Shown: positions 1-7,976, counted from the stretch's first letter. The stretch is 64,000 nt of DNA from Sedimenticola sp. (GCA_026992075.1 JALXAM010000038.1:81303-145302), one strand, 5' to 3'. Notes: a model not told the origin generated them from the sequence alone. Made by a program: numbers and translations.

Positions 1-513
1 GACGAGCAGCCCCCTTCCCCAGCCGAGTATGCCCGGGCGCTCTCGCAACGGCTGGGGCAACGCCCCCTGGAGCTGCTGGTGGAACCGGGACGCGCCATCG
101 CCGCCAATGCCGGCGTGCTGCTCACCCGGGTGGAATATCTCAAGCCCACCGAGGCGCGCAACTTCGCCATCGTCGATGCCGCCATGAACGACCTGTTGCG
201 CCCTGCCTTGTACGACAGCTGGCAGGAGATCGTGCCGGTGGAACCGGATCCGGAGGTGCCGGAGAGAGAATACGACCTGGTGGGACCGGTGTGCGAAACC
301 GGCGATTTCCTGGGCAAGGAGCGCTTGCTGGCGCTGCAGCCGGGGGACCTGCTGGCGGTGCGCTCCGCCGGCGCCTACGGTTTCACCATGGCCTCCAACT
401 ACAACAGCCGGCCAAGGCCCGCGGAGGTGCTGGTGGATGGCGACTGCGCCTACCTGGTGCGCGAACGTGAAAGCCTGTCCGACCTGTGGCGGGGAGAACA
501 CTTGGTCCCATGA
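1..513 (+). CDS. lysA: Diaminopimelate decarboxylase, C-terminal part (5' end outside window)
   Basis: PLP-dependent cytoplasmic enzyme that decarboxylates meso-diaminopimelate to L-lysine. The frame is open from base 1, so about 170 codons of a protein usually near 415 residues are present and the start lies upstream. Visible family signatures are EPGR, VCETGDFL (the C-x-S/T-G-D motif whose cysteine contributes to the partner subunit's active site) and GAYGFTMASNYNSRPRP near the C-terminus. Its stop overlaps the next gene's start (ATGA). With dapF two genes downstream it forms a lysine/cell-wall precursor cluster. Identification is firm; only the N-terminal part is missing. Confidence 0.95.
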   Translation, partial: DEQPPSPAEYARALSQRLGQRPLELLVEPGRAIAANAGVLLTRVEYLKPTEARNFAIVDAAMNDLLRPALYDSWQEIVPVEPDPEVPEREYDLVGPVCETGDFLGKERLLALQPGDLLAVRSAGAYGFTMASNYNSRPRPAEVLVDGDCAYLVRERESLSDLWRGEHLVP

Positions 514-1175
514 AGCGCGTGCCCGAACCCCAGGAGTTGATGGACGGAGTACCCCAGGCGCAGGCCTATGCGGAGGCGGATTTTTCTGAGGCCAATGAAC
601 TTTTTCTGGATCTCTTTGATCACCTTCATCCTGACGCTTTCCGCGGCACGGTCATCGATCTGGGCTGCGGCCCGGCCGACATTCCGTTGCGTTTCGCCTG
701 CCGTCATCCCGAGGCGCGTATCGACGCAGTGGACGGTTCCCTGCCCATGATCACACTGGCCCGCCGGGCCATCGAAACAGCCGGTCTCGAAGATCGCATC
801 ACCACCCGCTGCCAACATCTGCCAACCCGAGAGCTGCCCGCCAGCGCCTATGGAGCCGTGTTCTCCAACAGCCTGCTTCATCATCTCAACGATCCCCACG
901 ACCTATGGCGGACGGTACGCCACTGCGCCTCCCCCGGGGCCCTGGTTCTGGTGATGGACCTCATACGTCCGGACTCGGCAACCAATGTGGATCTCCTGGT
1001 CCGGCAATACGCCGCGGATGCACCGGAAATTTTGAAACGGGACTTCCGCGCCTCGCTCCATGCTGCATACACACTGGAAGAGGTGAAGGCACAATTGGAT
1101 CGATGCGGCCTGGAGATGCTACATGTCGAGCAGGTCAGTGACCGCCACCTTGCAATAATGGGAACCCTGCCATGA
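510..1175 (+). CDS. Class I SAM-dependent methyltransferase, substrate unknown
   Basis: A 221-residue protein with a class I methyltransferase fold: motif [12 protein letters not shown] at residues 48-58, an acidic residue ending strand 2 (IDAVDGS), and [10 protein letters not shown] in the motif II/III region. The ATG at 510 was chosen because it overlaps the lysA stop (ATGA); an upstream in-frame start at 486 would lie inside lysA. The gene sits between lysA and dapF with overlaps on both sides (its stop overlaps the dapF ATG), so it is translationally coupled to lysine/diaminopimelate synthesis. No motif tells the substrate, and a role in that pathway is only inferred from position. Confidence 0.85.
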   Translation: MKRVPEPQELMDGVPQAQAYAEADFSEANELFLDLFDHLHPDAFRGTVIDLGCGPADIPLRFACRHPEARIDAVDGSLPMITLARRAIETAGLEDRITTRCQHLPTRELPASAYGAVFSNSLLHHLNDPHDLWRTVRHCASPGALVLVMDLIRPDSATNVDLLVRQYAADAPEILKRDFRASLHAAYTLEEVKAQLDRCGLEMLHVEQVSDRHLAIMGTLP

Positions 1176-1999
1176 AACTCGCCTTCACCAAGATGCAGGG
1201 GCTGGGCAACGATTTCGTGGTGATCGACGCCATCCACCAACAGGTTCAACTCACCGGGGAGCAGATCCGCTTTCTCGCCGACCGCCGCTTCGGCGTCGGC
1301 TGCGACCAGGTGCTGCTGGTGGAGCCGCCGCGGGACCAGCACACCCAATTCTATTACCGCATCTTCAACGCCGATGGCGGCGAGGTGGAACAGTGCGGCA
1401 ACGGGGCGCGCTGTTTCGCCCGCTTCGTGCGCGACAAGGGGCTCACCGACCAGGAGGTCATCGACGTGGGCACCGCCGCCGGACCCATCCGTCTCTTTCT
1501 CGAGGGAGAGCAGGTCCGGGTGAACATGGGAAGGCCGGTGCTGGAGCCGCGGGAGATCCCCTTTCAGGCGGAGGCGCGCAGCGCCAGCTACCCACTGTCG
1601 GTGGAGGGGCGGGAGGTCACCATTGGCGCCGTCTCCATGGGCAACCCCCACGCGGTGCTGGTGGTGGATGAGGTTGCCCGGGCGCCGGTGGAGAGTCTGG
1701 GACCCCGGATCGAGACCCACGAGCGTTTTCCCCAGCGTACCAACGTGGGCTTCATGGCCGTGCGCACCCCCCGGGAGATCGACCTTCGGGTGTGGGAACG
1801 GGGGGTGGGCGAGACCCTCGCCTGCGGCACCGGGGCTTGCGCCGCCGTGGTGGCGGGCCGTCTCCAGGGGCTGCTGGAGCCGGAGGTGCGGGTGCACCTG
1901 CCCGGCGGAGATCTTGTGGTAAGCTGGCAGGGAGAGGGGCAGCCCGTCTGGATGACCGGCCCGGCCAGCCCGGTATTCGAAGGCGTCATTGAGCTATGA
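1172..1999 (+). CDS. dapF: Diaminopimelate epimerase
   Basis: PLP-independent racemase that converts LL- to meso-diaminopimelate, the precursor of lysine and of the peptidoglycan cross-link. The 275-residue length equals the usual size (E. coli 274). The two catalytic cysteines are visible: Cys75 in [16 protein letters not shown] and Cys218 in ACGTGACAA. The N-terminus [15 protein letters not shown] is typical. The ATG overlaps the methyltransferase stop and the stop overlaps the following ATG, so the five genes from lysA to xerC look like one transcript. The order dapF-DUF484-xerC is the standard gammaproteobacterial one. Confidence 0.98.
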   Translation: MKLAFTKMQGLGNDFVVIDAIHQQVQLTGEQIRFLADRRFGVGCDQVLLVEPPRDQHTQFYYRIFNADGGEVEQCGNGARCFARFVRDKGLTDQEVIDVGTAAGPIRLFLEGEQVRVNMGRPVLEPREIPFQAEARSASYPLSVEGREVTIGAVSMGNPHAVLVVDEVARAPVESLGPRIETHERFPQRTNVGFMAVRTPREIDLRVWERGVGETLACGTGACAAVVAGRLQGLLEPEVRVHLPGGDLVVSWQGEGQPVWMTGPASPVFEGVIEL

Positions 2000-2670
2000 A
2001 GGCAGAGATCGACTCCCAGTACGAAGCGGAGATCGCCCGCTATCTCCTCGACCATCCCGATTTCTTTCTCCGTCACGAGGAGGTGCTGGATGATCTGGAG
2101 GTGCCCCACCGCACCGGCGAGGCGGTGTCGCTGCTGGAGCACAAGATCCGCATGCTGCAGGACAAGGCCTCCCGCTACCAGAACCAGCTGCAGGAGCTCA
2201 TTTCGGTGGCGCGGGAGAACGAGCAGCTCAACCAGCGGCTGCACCAGCTCACCCTCAATCTCATCGAGGCCACCTCGGTGGAGGAGGTGCTGGCCACCCT
2301 GCAGGATGAGCTGCGCGCCCGCTTCAATGCCGACGCGGTGGAGCTGAAGCTCTTTTCCCTGGAGGATCTGGAGGAGGCGCGGGTGAGCGAGGCGGGCATG
2401 GCCATCTTCCGCAAGTTCATGCGCACCGACAAACCCACCTGCGGCCCGCTCAGCGGGGAGAAGCTCAAGGTGCTGTTCGGCGACCAGGCCGGGGACAGCG
2501 GCTCCGCCGCCCTCATTCCCATCCGCACCAGCGACCTTTCCGGCGTGCTGGCCATCGGCAGCCGCGACCGCAACCGTTTCCACGCCGGCAAGGGGGTGGA
2601 TTTCCTGGTGCGGCTGGGGGAACTGGTGAGCCTCACCCTGCAGGCGGTGAACCGCCGCAGGCAGGGATGA
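1996..2670 (+). CDS. DUF484 family protein (YigA-like)
   Basis: A 224-residue soluble protein that matches the DUF484 family by order and content: an N-terminal segment ([16 protein letters not shown]), a helical, probably coiled-coil stretch at about residues 50-85 rich in Gln, Leu and Glu, and a GAF-like C-terminal half with [18 protein letters not shown]. The function of the family is not established. It lies between dapF and xerC, overlapping both by 4 bp, as in many gammaproteobacteria, so cotranscription with the recombinase is likely. Confidence 0.9.
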   Translation: MKAEIDSQYEAEIARYLLDHPDFFLRHEEVLDDLEVPHRTGEAVSLLEHKIRMLQDKASRYQNQLQELISVARENEQLNQRLHQLTLNLIEATSVEEVLATLQDELRARFNADAVELKLFSLEDLEEARVSEAGMAIFRKFMRTDKPTCGPLSGEKLKVLFGDQAGDSGSAALIPIRTSDLSGVLAIGSRDRNRFHAGKGVDFLVRLGELVSLTLQAVNRRRQG

Positions 2671-3572
2671 AGCCCGCGGACGAAGATCCCCTCGTCGCCG
2701 GCTTCCTGCGCCACCTGGCCCACGAACGCCGCCTTTCCCCCCGCACGCTCGACGCCTACCGGCGCGACCTGCGAAGCTTCCGCCACTGGAACCGGTGCCA
2801 CGGCGACCTGCCCTGGCAACGCCTGGACCAGGCCCAGGTGCGCGCCTATGTGGCGGACCAGCATCGCCAGGGAATCTCCGGCACCACTCTGCGCCGCCGC
2901 CTCTCCGCCCTGCGCAGTTTCTACCGCTACCTGATGCGGGAGGGCGAAGCGAAGTGCGACCCCGCCCGGGGAGTGCGAGCCCCGAAAGTGGCCCGCAAGC
3001 TGCCGGGGACCCTGGAGGTGGACCAGCTGCAGCAGCTGCTGGACCAGCCGGCCAACACCCCACTGGAGATCCGGGACAGCGCCATGATGGAGCTGGTCTA
3101 TTCCTGCGGCCTGCGGCTGGCCGAACTGGTGGCCATCGACCTGACGGACCTGGACCGGCGGGAGGCGATGCTGGAGGTCACCGGCAAGGGCAACAAGACC
3201 CGGCGTCTGCCGGTGGGGCGCAAGGCGCTGGAGGCGGTGGACCGCTGGCTGCGGCTGCGCGGGGAGATGGCCCGCCCCGGGGAGCCGGCTCTCTTCGTCA
3301 GCCGCCGTGGCCGGCGCATCAGCCGGCGCAGCGTGCAGCAGCGTATGGATCTGCTGGCGCGTCGGCGGGGCGCCCTGCGCCATCTCCACCCCCACCTGCT
3401 GCGCCACTCCTTCGCCAGCCACCTGCTGGAATCCTCCGGCGACCTGCGTGCCGTGCAGGAGCTTCTCGGCCACGCCGATATCTCTACCACCCAAGTCTAC
3501 ACCCACCTCGACTTCCAGCACCTGGCGCGCGTCTACGACCAGGCTCATCCGCGGGCGCGGCGGAAGAAGTAG
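2667..3572 (+). CDS. xerC: Tyrosine recombinase XerC
   Basis: Site-specific recombinase that acts with XerD at dif to resolve chromosome dimers. The 301 residues comprise an N-terminal SAM-like DNA-binding domain (about 8-95) and a C-terminal catalytic domain. The full catalytic set is present: Arg150 (SCGLRLAE), Lys174 (GKGNK), His243 and Arg246 (HPHLLRHS), His269 (LLGHA) and nucleophile Tyr278 (TTQVYTH). The start ATG overlaps the DUF484 stop. In many relatives a HAD phosphatase gene (yigB) follows; here a repeat and the nrdD control region follow instead. Confidence 0.97.
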   Translation: MKPADEDPLVAGFLRHLAHERRLSPRTLDAYRRDLRSFRHWNRCHGDLPWQRLDQAQVRAYVADQHRQGISGTTLRRRLSALRSFYRYLMREGEAKCDPARGVRAPKVARKLPGTLEVDQLQQLLDQPANTPLEIRDSAMMELVYSCGLRLAELVAIDLTDLDRREAMLEVTGKGNKTRRLPVGRKALEAVDRWLRLRGEMARPGEPALFVSRRGRRISRRSVQQRMDLLARRRGALRHLHPHLLRHSFASHLLESSGDLRAVQELLGHADISTTQVYTHLDFQHLARVYDQAHPRARRKK

Positions 3573-3591
3573 AGAATCGCCAAGGGGGTTC

Positions 3592-3651
3592 GTAGGTCGG
3601 ACTTCAGTCCGACAACAACCTGCCCAAATGTCGGGCTGAAGCCCGACCTAC
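3592..3651. repeat. Type A palindromic repeat, simple copy
   Basis: Two 22-23 nt units, each itself an inverted repeat (GTAGGTCGGACTTCAGTCCG at 3592 and GTCGGGCTGAAGCCCGACCT at 3630), face each other across a short loop containing AACAACCTG. REP-like, intergenic, directly after xerC. The same unit recurs at 5847 and 11357, where larger elements lie between the two halves. Confidence 0.85.
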
Positions 3652-3723
3652 CAGTGTTCCGTGGCCTGAAATGAAAACAGGGACGCCCCTTCTGACATTC
3701 CTCAGCTTTCCACCCCAATCTGG

Positions 3724-3737
3724 CTGATCCAGATCAA
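3724..3737 (+). promoter_or_regulatory. Candidate FNR/Anr binding site upstream of nrdD
   Basis: CTGATCCAGATCAA matches the FNR consensus TTGAT-N4-ATCAA at all but the first base. It is centred near 3730.5, about 84 bp before the nrdD ATG. Anaerobic activation of a class III reductase by FNR/Anr is well known in related bacteria; binding here is inferred from the match and its position. Confidence 0.65.
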
Positions 3738-3749
3738 AAACCCTGCCTA

Positions 3750-3765
3750 CCGCTATATCTTGTGG
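3750..3765 (+). promoter_or_regulatory. NrdR box 1
   Basis: CCGCTATATCTTGTGG fits the 16-nt NrdR box (acaCwATATaTwGtgt) at the core positions C4, A6, A8, T9 and G13. It probably overlaps the promoter between the FNR-like site and nrdD. NrdR is the general repressor of ribonucleotide reductase operons. Confidence 0.7.
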
Positions 3766-3781
3766 CAACTAAAATCTTATA

Positions 3782-3797
3782 CCGCAAGATAAAGAAC
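3782..3797 (+). promoter_or_regulatory. NrdR box 2
   Basis: CCGCAAGATAAAGAAC resembles the reverse complement of box 1 at 11 of 16 positions and keeps the core C4, A8, T9 and G13. It starts exactly 32 bp after box 1, about three helical turns, the spacing usual for paired NrdR boxes. It ends 18 bp before the nrdD ATG. Confidence 0.6.
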
Positions 3798-3814
3798 AGC
3801 CACCAGGAAAACCC

Positions 3815-5836
3815 ATGAAGCCCTCTACCCAAGTCACCACCCTCCCCAGCACCCTGCGCAAGCGCGACGGCAGCCTCGTCCCCTTCGACAGCCGCAAGAT
3901 CCACTCCGCCATCGCCCGCGCGGGACGGGCCACCGGCGAGTTCGGCGAGGACGAGGCGGGCCTGCTCACCGCCCAGGTGGTGAAGGTGCTGAGCCACCTG
4001 CCGGGCGTGCCCGAGGTGGAGCGCATCCAGGACATCGTGGAGCAGACCCTCATCTCGGCCAACCACTTCCGCACCGCCCGCGCCTACATCGTCTACCGTG
4101 AACAGCACGAGCGGCTGCGCCAGGACCGCCAGACCCTGGTGGACGTGGCCGCCTCGGTGAACGAGTACCTCGACCGCAGCGACTGGCGGGTGTCGGCCAA
4201 CGCCAACCAGGGCTACTCGCTGGGCGGCCTCATCCTCAACACCTCGGGCAAGGTGATCGCCAACTACTGGCTGAGCCACGTCTACCCGCCCGAGATCGGC
4301 CGCGCCCACCGCGAGGCCGACTTCCACATCCACGACCTGGACATGCTCTCGGGCTATTGCGCCGGCTGGTCGCTGCGCACCCTGCTCCACGAGGGGCTCA
4401 ACGGCGTGCCGGGCAAGGTGGAGGCGGGACCGCCGAAACACATGTCCTCGGCGGTGGGCCAGATCGTCAACTTCCTCGGCACCCTGCAGAACGAATGGGC
4501 CGGCGCCCAGGCCTTCAGCTCCTTCGACACCTACATGGCCCCCTTCGTGCGCAAGGACCGACTGGACTACCCCCAGGTGCGCCAGTACATCCAGGAGCTG
4601 ATCTACAACCTCAACGTCCCCTCCCGCTGGGGCACCCAGACCCCCTTCACCAACCTCACCTTCGACTGGGTCTGCCCCGAGGATCTGCGCGACCAGGTGC
4701 CGGTGATCGGCGGCGAGGAGATGCCCTTCACCTACGGCGAGCTGCAGCACGAGATGGACCTTATCAACCGCGCCTACATCGAGGTGATGAGCGCCGGCGA
4801 CGCGAAGGGACGGGTCTTCACCTTCCCCATCCCCACCTACAACATCACGCCCGACTTCCCCTGGGAGAGCGAGAACGCCGAGCTCCTGTTCGAGATGACC
4901 GCCAAGTACGGCCTTCCCTACTTCCAGAACTTCCTCAACTCGGAGCTCAAGCCCAACATGGTGCGCTCCATGTGCTGCCGCCTGCAGCTCGACCTGCGCG
5001 AGCTGCTCAAGCGGGGCAACGGCCTCTTCGGCTCGGCGGAACAGACCGGCTCCCTGGGCGTGGTGACCCTCAACTGCGCCCGCCTCGGCTACCTGCACCG
5101 GGGCGACGAGCAGGGGCTCTACGCCCGCCTGGACGAGCTGCTGGAGCTGGCCCGCAACAGCCTGGAGATCAAGCGCAAGGTGATCCAGCGCCACATGGAT
5201 GCCGGCCTCTTCCCCTACACCAAACGTTACCTCGGCACCCTGCGCAACCACTTCTCCACCATCGGCGTCAACGGCATCAACGAGATGATCCGCAACTTCA
5301 CCAGCGACGCCCACGACATCACCGACGAGTGGGGCCACGACTTCGCCTGCCGCCTCCTCGACCACATCCGGGCGCGGATGGTGGCCTTCCAGGAGGCCAC
5401 CGGCAACCTCTACAACCTGGAGGCCACACCGGCGGAAGGCACCACCTACCGATTCGCCAAGGAGGACCGCAAGCGCTGGCCCGACATCCTCCAGGCCGGC
5501 ACGCCCGAGAAGCCCTACTACACCAACAGCTCCCAGCTCCCGGTGGGCTACACCGACGACCCCTTCGAGGCGCTGGCGATGCAGGAGGAACTCCAGTCGA
5601 AGTACACCGGCGGCACCGTGCTCCACCTCTACATGAGCGAACGCCTCTCCTCCGCCGACGCCTGCCGGCGGCTGGTGAGGCGGGCGCTGGAGAACTTCCG
5701 CCTCCCCTACATCACCGTCACCCCCACCTTCTCCATCTGCCCGAAACACGGCTACCTGGAGGGGGAGCACGAGTTCTGCCCCAAGTGCGACCAGGAACTC
5801 ATCGCCCGGAAGAAGGCTGCCCATGCCACCGCCTGA
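3815..5836 (+). CDS. nrdD: Anaerobic (class III) ribonucleoside-triphosphate reductase, large part lacking the glycyl-radical C-terminus
   Basis: Catalytic subunit that reduces ribonucleoside triphosphates to deoxynucleotides without oxygen. The 673 residues begin with an ATP-cone (KRDGSLVPFDSRKIHSAIA, about 10-100), the allosteric activity domain, followed by the ten-stranded barrel. Cys387/Cys388 in SMCCRLQ are candidates for the thiyl-radical cysteine. The protein ends just after a zinc-type cluster, Cys642-x2-His645 and Cys655-x2-Cys658 (FSICPKHG, FCPKC), with a basic tail. The RVxGYxRP glycyl-radical segment that normally follows this cluster is absent; it is encoded separately at 6262. 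The upstream region carries FNR and NrdR sites. Identification is firm; the split is the oddity. Confidence 0.95.
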   Translation: MKPSTQVTTLPSTLRKRDGSLVPFDSRKIHSAIARAGRATGEFGEDEAGLLTAQVVKVLSHLPGVPEVERIQDIVEQTLISANHFRTARAYIVYREQHERLRQDRQTLVDVAASVNEYLDRSDWRVSANANQGYSLGGLILNTSGKVIANYWLSHVYPPEIGRAHREADFHIHDLDMLSGYCAGWSLRTLLHEGLNGVPGKVEAGPPKHMSSAVGQIVNFLGTLQNEWAGAQAFSSFDTYMAPFVRKDRLDYPQVRQYIQELIYNLNVPSRWGTQTPFTNLTFDWVCPEDLRDQVPVIGGEEMPFTYGELQHEMDLINRAYIEVMSAGDAKGRVFTFPIPTYNITPDFPWESENAELLFEMTAKYGLPYFQNFLNSELKPNMVRSMCCRLQLDLRELLKRGNGLFGSAEQTGSLGVVTLNCARLGYLHRGDEQGLYARLDELLELARNSLEIKRKVIQRHMDAGLFPYTKRYLGTLRNHFSTIGVNGINEMIRNFTSDAHDITDEWGHDFACRLLDHIRARMVAFQEATGNLYNLEATPAEGTTYRFAKEDRKRWPDILQAGTPEKPYYTNSSQLPVGYTDDPFEALAMQEELQSKYTGGTVLHLYMSERLSSADACRRLVRRALENFRLPYITVTPTFSICPKHGYLEGEHEFCPKCDQELIARKKAAHATA

Positions 5837-5890
5837 TACCCCTTTCGTAGGTCGGGCTTCAGCCCGACAGAACAACCTGTTGCGCCGGAA

Positions 5891-5998
5891 GGCCGCTGGC
5901 CGACCCTTGGTGGCGGGGTTTCGGCAGCAGGGATGCTGCCGCAAAGCCTACAGGGAGGTATTCACGGCGTCCCCGCCACCAAGGGTCGGCCAGCGGCC
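5891..5998. repeat. Type B element, copy B1: 52-nt core in perfect 28-bp inverted arms
   Basis: The arms 5891-5918 and 5971-5998 are perfect reverse complements. The core 5919-5970 contains the hairpin GGCAGC-AGGGAT-GCTGCC (5923-5940) and the conserved string CTACAGGGAGGTATTCACGG. The arm sequence is not found in the other copies. Confidence 0.85.
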
Positions 5999-6066
5999 CT
6001 CGCGAAAGCATTGGAATCATCATGCCTGGTTGCCGGGCTTTGGCCGGGCAACTGAAACGCTTTCGG

Positions 6067-6174
6067 GGCCGGCGGAGGGGAGCTTGTAGCGGGAACGCCG
6101 TGAATACATCCCTGTAGGCTCCGCCTCGGCATCCCTGCCTCGGAGGTCCCGCTACAAGCCCCCCTCCGCCGGCC
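6067..6174. repeat. Type B element, copy B2, opposite orientation
   Basis: The arms 6067-6094 and 6147-6174 are 28 bp each with one mismatch. The core 6095-6146 is again 52 nt; read on the minus strand it carries CTACAGGGATGTATTCACGG and a GGC-AGGGAT-GCC hairpin. The arms are unrelated to those of B1 only 70 bp away. Confidence 0.85.
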
Positions 6175-6261
6175 TACAGGCACTGTTGGTTGTTCTGTCG
6201 GACGGAAGACCAGCCTACATACGACGAGTTAAACCCATCGATCCAACAACGGAGGAACCCG

Positions 6262-6420
6262 ATGCAACAACAAACCATCACGCTCAAAGACGAAGAACGC
6301 ACCCGCTGCGAGATCTGGACCCGGGTGATGGGCTACCACCGCCCTGTCACCTCCTTCAACCCCGGCAAGCAGTCGGAATACCGCGAACGGCAGGTATTCG
6401 TGGAATCCAAGACTCGTTGA
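6262..6420 (+). CDS. Separate glycyl-radical domain of anaerobic ribonucleotide reductase (52 aa)
   Basis: A 52-residue protein whose central part is what ends an ordinary NrdD: WTRVMGYHRPV (residues 19-29) followed by FNPGKQSEYRER (32-43). This matches the family pattern RVxGYxRPV...NxGKxxEfxxR, so Gly24 is the expected glycyl-radical residue. It has its own ATG with a strong ribosome site GGAGGA 7 nt upstream, so it is built as an independent gene. It lies 425 bp after nrdD and 97 bp before nrdG, the activase that would make the radical. I infer that it docks into the NrdD barrel in trans, as YfiD does for pyruvate formate-lyase. Whether relatives have the same split I cannot check. Confidence 0.85.
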   Translation: MQQQTITLKDEERTRCEIWTRVMGYHRPVTSFNPGKQSEYRERQVFVESKTR

Positions 6421-6421
6421 C

Positions 6422-6502
6422 GTAGGAGCGCCGTCCCCGGCGCGAACCCGGAACGCGGTACCCGGTGCCGTTGTCCGTTCGGCGCGGGGACGCGCCTCCT
6501 AC
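6422..6502. repeat. Type E palindromic repeat between the glycyl-radical gene and nrdG
   Basis: GTAGGAGCGCCGTCCCCGGC at 6422 is matched in reverse complement by GGCGCGGGGACGCGCCTCCT just before 6502, with a few mismatches, around a GC-rich loop. It fills almost the whole gap and is followed at once by ACAGGGATTC. It resembles the widespread GTAGGAGCGG-type REP units of gammaproteobacteria. Confidence 0.75.
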
Positions 6503-6517
6503 AGGGATTCCTTCACC

Positions 6518-7141
6518 ATGCGCATCGGCGGCTTCGTTCCCTTCACCTCAATCGATTACCCCGGCGAGCTGGCGGCGGTGGTCTTCTGCCAGGGGTGTCC
6601 CTGGCGCTGCGGCTACTGCCACAACCCCCACCTGCTGCCGGCCCGTGGCAGCGAGCTGCTCGACTGGCGGGCGCTGCTCAAGATACTGGAGCAGCGGCGC
6701 GGACTGCTGGACGCCGTGGTCTTCAGCGGCGGCGAGCCCACCCTGCAGGGCAGCTTGCCGGAGGCGATGCGGCAAGTGAAGGCGCTGGGCTTCAAGGTGG
6801 GCCTCCACACCGCCGGCTGCTACCCCCGCCGCCTGGAACGGCTGCTGCCGCTGGTGGACTGGGTGGGACTGGACATCAAGGATCTGCCGCCCCACTACCC
6901 GGCCCTCACCGGCGTTCCCGGCAGCGGCGAGCGCGCCTGGAAGGGCCTGGAGCTGGTGTGTGCCAGCGGGATTCCTTTCGAGGTGCGCACCACCCTGGGG
7001 CCCCACCTGCCCGAAGAGCGGCTGTCGCAAATCGAAACGGTGTTGAAGGAAAAGCGGGTTCCCCGTCACCGCCTGCAGCCGCTCAACCCGCTGCCAGCAA
7101 CTGGCGAAGGGCCGCCTCCAGGTGGGGGTAAGCAAAGGTGA
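6518..7141 (+). CDS. nrdG: Anaerobic ribonucleotide reductase activase (radical SAM)
   Basis: Radical SAM enzyme that uses an iron-sulfur cluster and S-adenosylmethionine to install the glycyl radical. The 207 residues show the CX3CX2C cluster motif Cys27-Cys31-Cys34 in QGCPWRCGYCHNPH and the SAM-binding FSGGEPTLQ at about 71. The N-terminus MRIGGFVPFTSIDYPGELA is typical of the Pseudomonas-type NrdG. Its last 19 codons overlap the convergent epimerase gene, and the tail (PPPGGGKQR) looks unlike a natural NrdG end, so the 3' end may have been altered when the genes came together. It belongs with nrdD and the 52-aa radical domain. Confidence 0.93.
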   Translation: MRIGGFVPFTSIDYPGELAAVVFCQGCPWRCGYCHNPHLLPARGSELLDWRALLKILEQRRGLLDAVVFSGGEPTLQGSLPEAMRQVKALGFKVGLHTAGCYPRRLERLLPLVDWVGLDIKDLPPHYPALTGVPGSGERAWKGLELVCASGIPFEVRTTLGPHLPEERLSQIETVLKEKRVPRHRLQPLNPLPATGEGPPPGGGKQR

Positions 7142-7976
7142 AGCCGGCCTCCAGCAGGCGTTGCGGCACCGCGCGCTGGCTGGCCAGCAGGATCTCCGCC
7201 TGTTCACCCAGCAGCCAACGCAGTGCAAAAGCAGGCGCCGGCAGCCGGGCGGGCCGGCCCAGAACCCTTCCCAGGGTCCGCGCCAGCTCGCGGTTGGTGA
7301 CCGGCTCCGGCGCCACCAGATTGAAAGGCCCCTCGAGGGTCTCGTGCTCCACCAGGTAGCGGATCGCCGCCAGGTGGTCCTGCAGGTGGATCCAGGCCAG
7401 CCACTGGCGCCCGCTGCCCAGAGGCCCGCCCAGCCCCAGGCGAAAGGCAGGCAGCATCCGCGCCAGCATTCCACCGCCGGCACCCAGCACCGGGCCGGTG
7501 CGCAGCAGGCAGACCCGCACACCGAGCCGCTCGGCCTCCAGCGCCGCCTCCTCCCAGGCGACGCAGAGCTCGGCCCCGAACCCCCGGCCCGGCGGCGAGG
7601 ACTCGGTGAGCACCTGGTCGCCCCGGTCGCCGTAGTACCCCACCGCGGATCCCGACAGCAGCACCCCGGGCGGCGTCTCCAGCGTGGCCAGATGGGCCAC
7701 AAGACGGTTGGTGAGCGTCACCCGGCTCTCCCGGATGGCCGCCTTGCGCCTGGCCGTCCAGCGCGGCCCCAGGATGGGTTCGCCGGCCAGGTTCACCACC
7801 ACCTCCGGCTCCCCCATCTCTTCCATTTGCTGCACGGCGCGCACCGCCCCGCACAGGGCCGCCACCTGCTCGGGCCGTTGCCGGCTCAGCACCCGGATCT
7901 GGTGGCCGGCGGCCAGCCATTCCCGGCACAGGTGCCGCCCGATAAAGCCCGTGCCGCCGGTGATGAAGATACGCAT
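7083..7976 (-). CDS. TIGR01777/YfcH-type NAD(P)-dependent epimerase
   Basis: A 297-residue short-chain dehydrogenase/epimerase-like protein. The Rossmann glycine motif is at the N-terminus (MRIFITGGTGFIGRHL), followed by VVNLAGEPI, the SGSAVGYYGDRG region holding the YxxxK-like site, and a C-terminal DUF1731-like segment (VPQRLLEAGFTFAYPHLEAAL). These are features of the YfcH/SulA family of proteins of unsettled function. ATG 7976 was preferred over an upstream start because it begins right at the beta strand. Convergent with nrdG, overlapping it by 59 bp. Confidence 0.9.
   Translation of the reverse strand: MRIFITGGTGFIGRHLCREWLAAGHQIRVLSRQRPEQVAALCGAVRAVQQMEEMGEPEVVVNLAGEPILGPRWTARRKAAIRESRVTLTNRLVAHLATLETPPGVLLSGSAVGYYGDRGDQVLTESSPPGRGFGAELCVAWEEAALEAERLGVRVCLLRTGPVLGAGGGMLARMLPAFRLGLGGPLGSGRQWLAWIHLQDHLAAIRYLVEHETLEGPFNLVAPEPVTNRELARTLGRVLGRPARLPAPAFALRWLLGEQAEILLASQRAVPQRLLEAGFTFAYPHLEAALRQLLAAG

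Larger units (their letters stand above)
5847..6219. repeat. Type A repeat pair enclosing two type B elements
   Basis: The left half at 5847-5869 (GTAGGTCGGGCTTCAGCCCG...) is followed by CAGAACAA. The right half at 6194-6219 is a diverged reverse complement, read on the other strand as GTAGGCTGGTCTTCCGTCCG, and also abuts GACAGAACAA. Between them lie two type B elements (5891-5998 and 6067-6174) and a further hairpin region at 6003-6066 (CGAAAGC...GCTTTCG). This block fills the 425 bp between nrdD and the glycyl-radical gene. I find no convincing gene in it. Confidence 0.8.

Noticed and set aside
1588..3063. 491-codon minus-strand frame over dapF, DUF484 and xerC
   Set aside because: Shadow of three well-supported plus-strand genes with overlapping junctions.
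3734..5944. 736-codon minus-strand frame opposite nrdD
   Set aside because: Composition is Val/Gly/Ala/His-rich with no motifs; it is the antisense shadow of a real gene in GC-rich DNA.
5823..6183. Short frames in the nrdD-glycyl gene gap
   Set aside because: They run through palindromic repeats and have repeat-derived composition; no ribosome site.
5847..6219. CRISPR-like array suspected from repeated units
   Set aside because: Units are inverted, unevenly spaced and lack regular spacers; no cas genes in the window.
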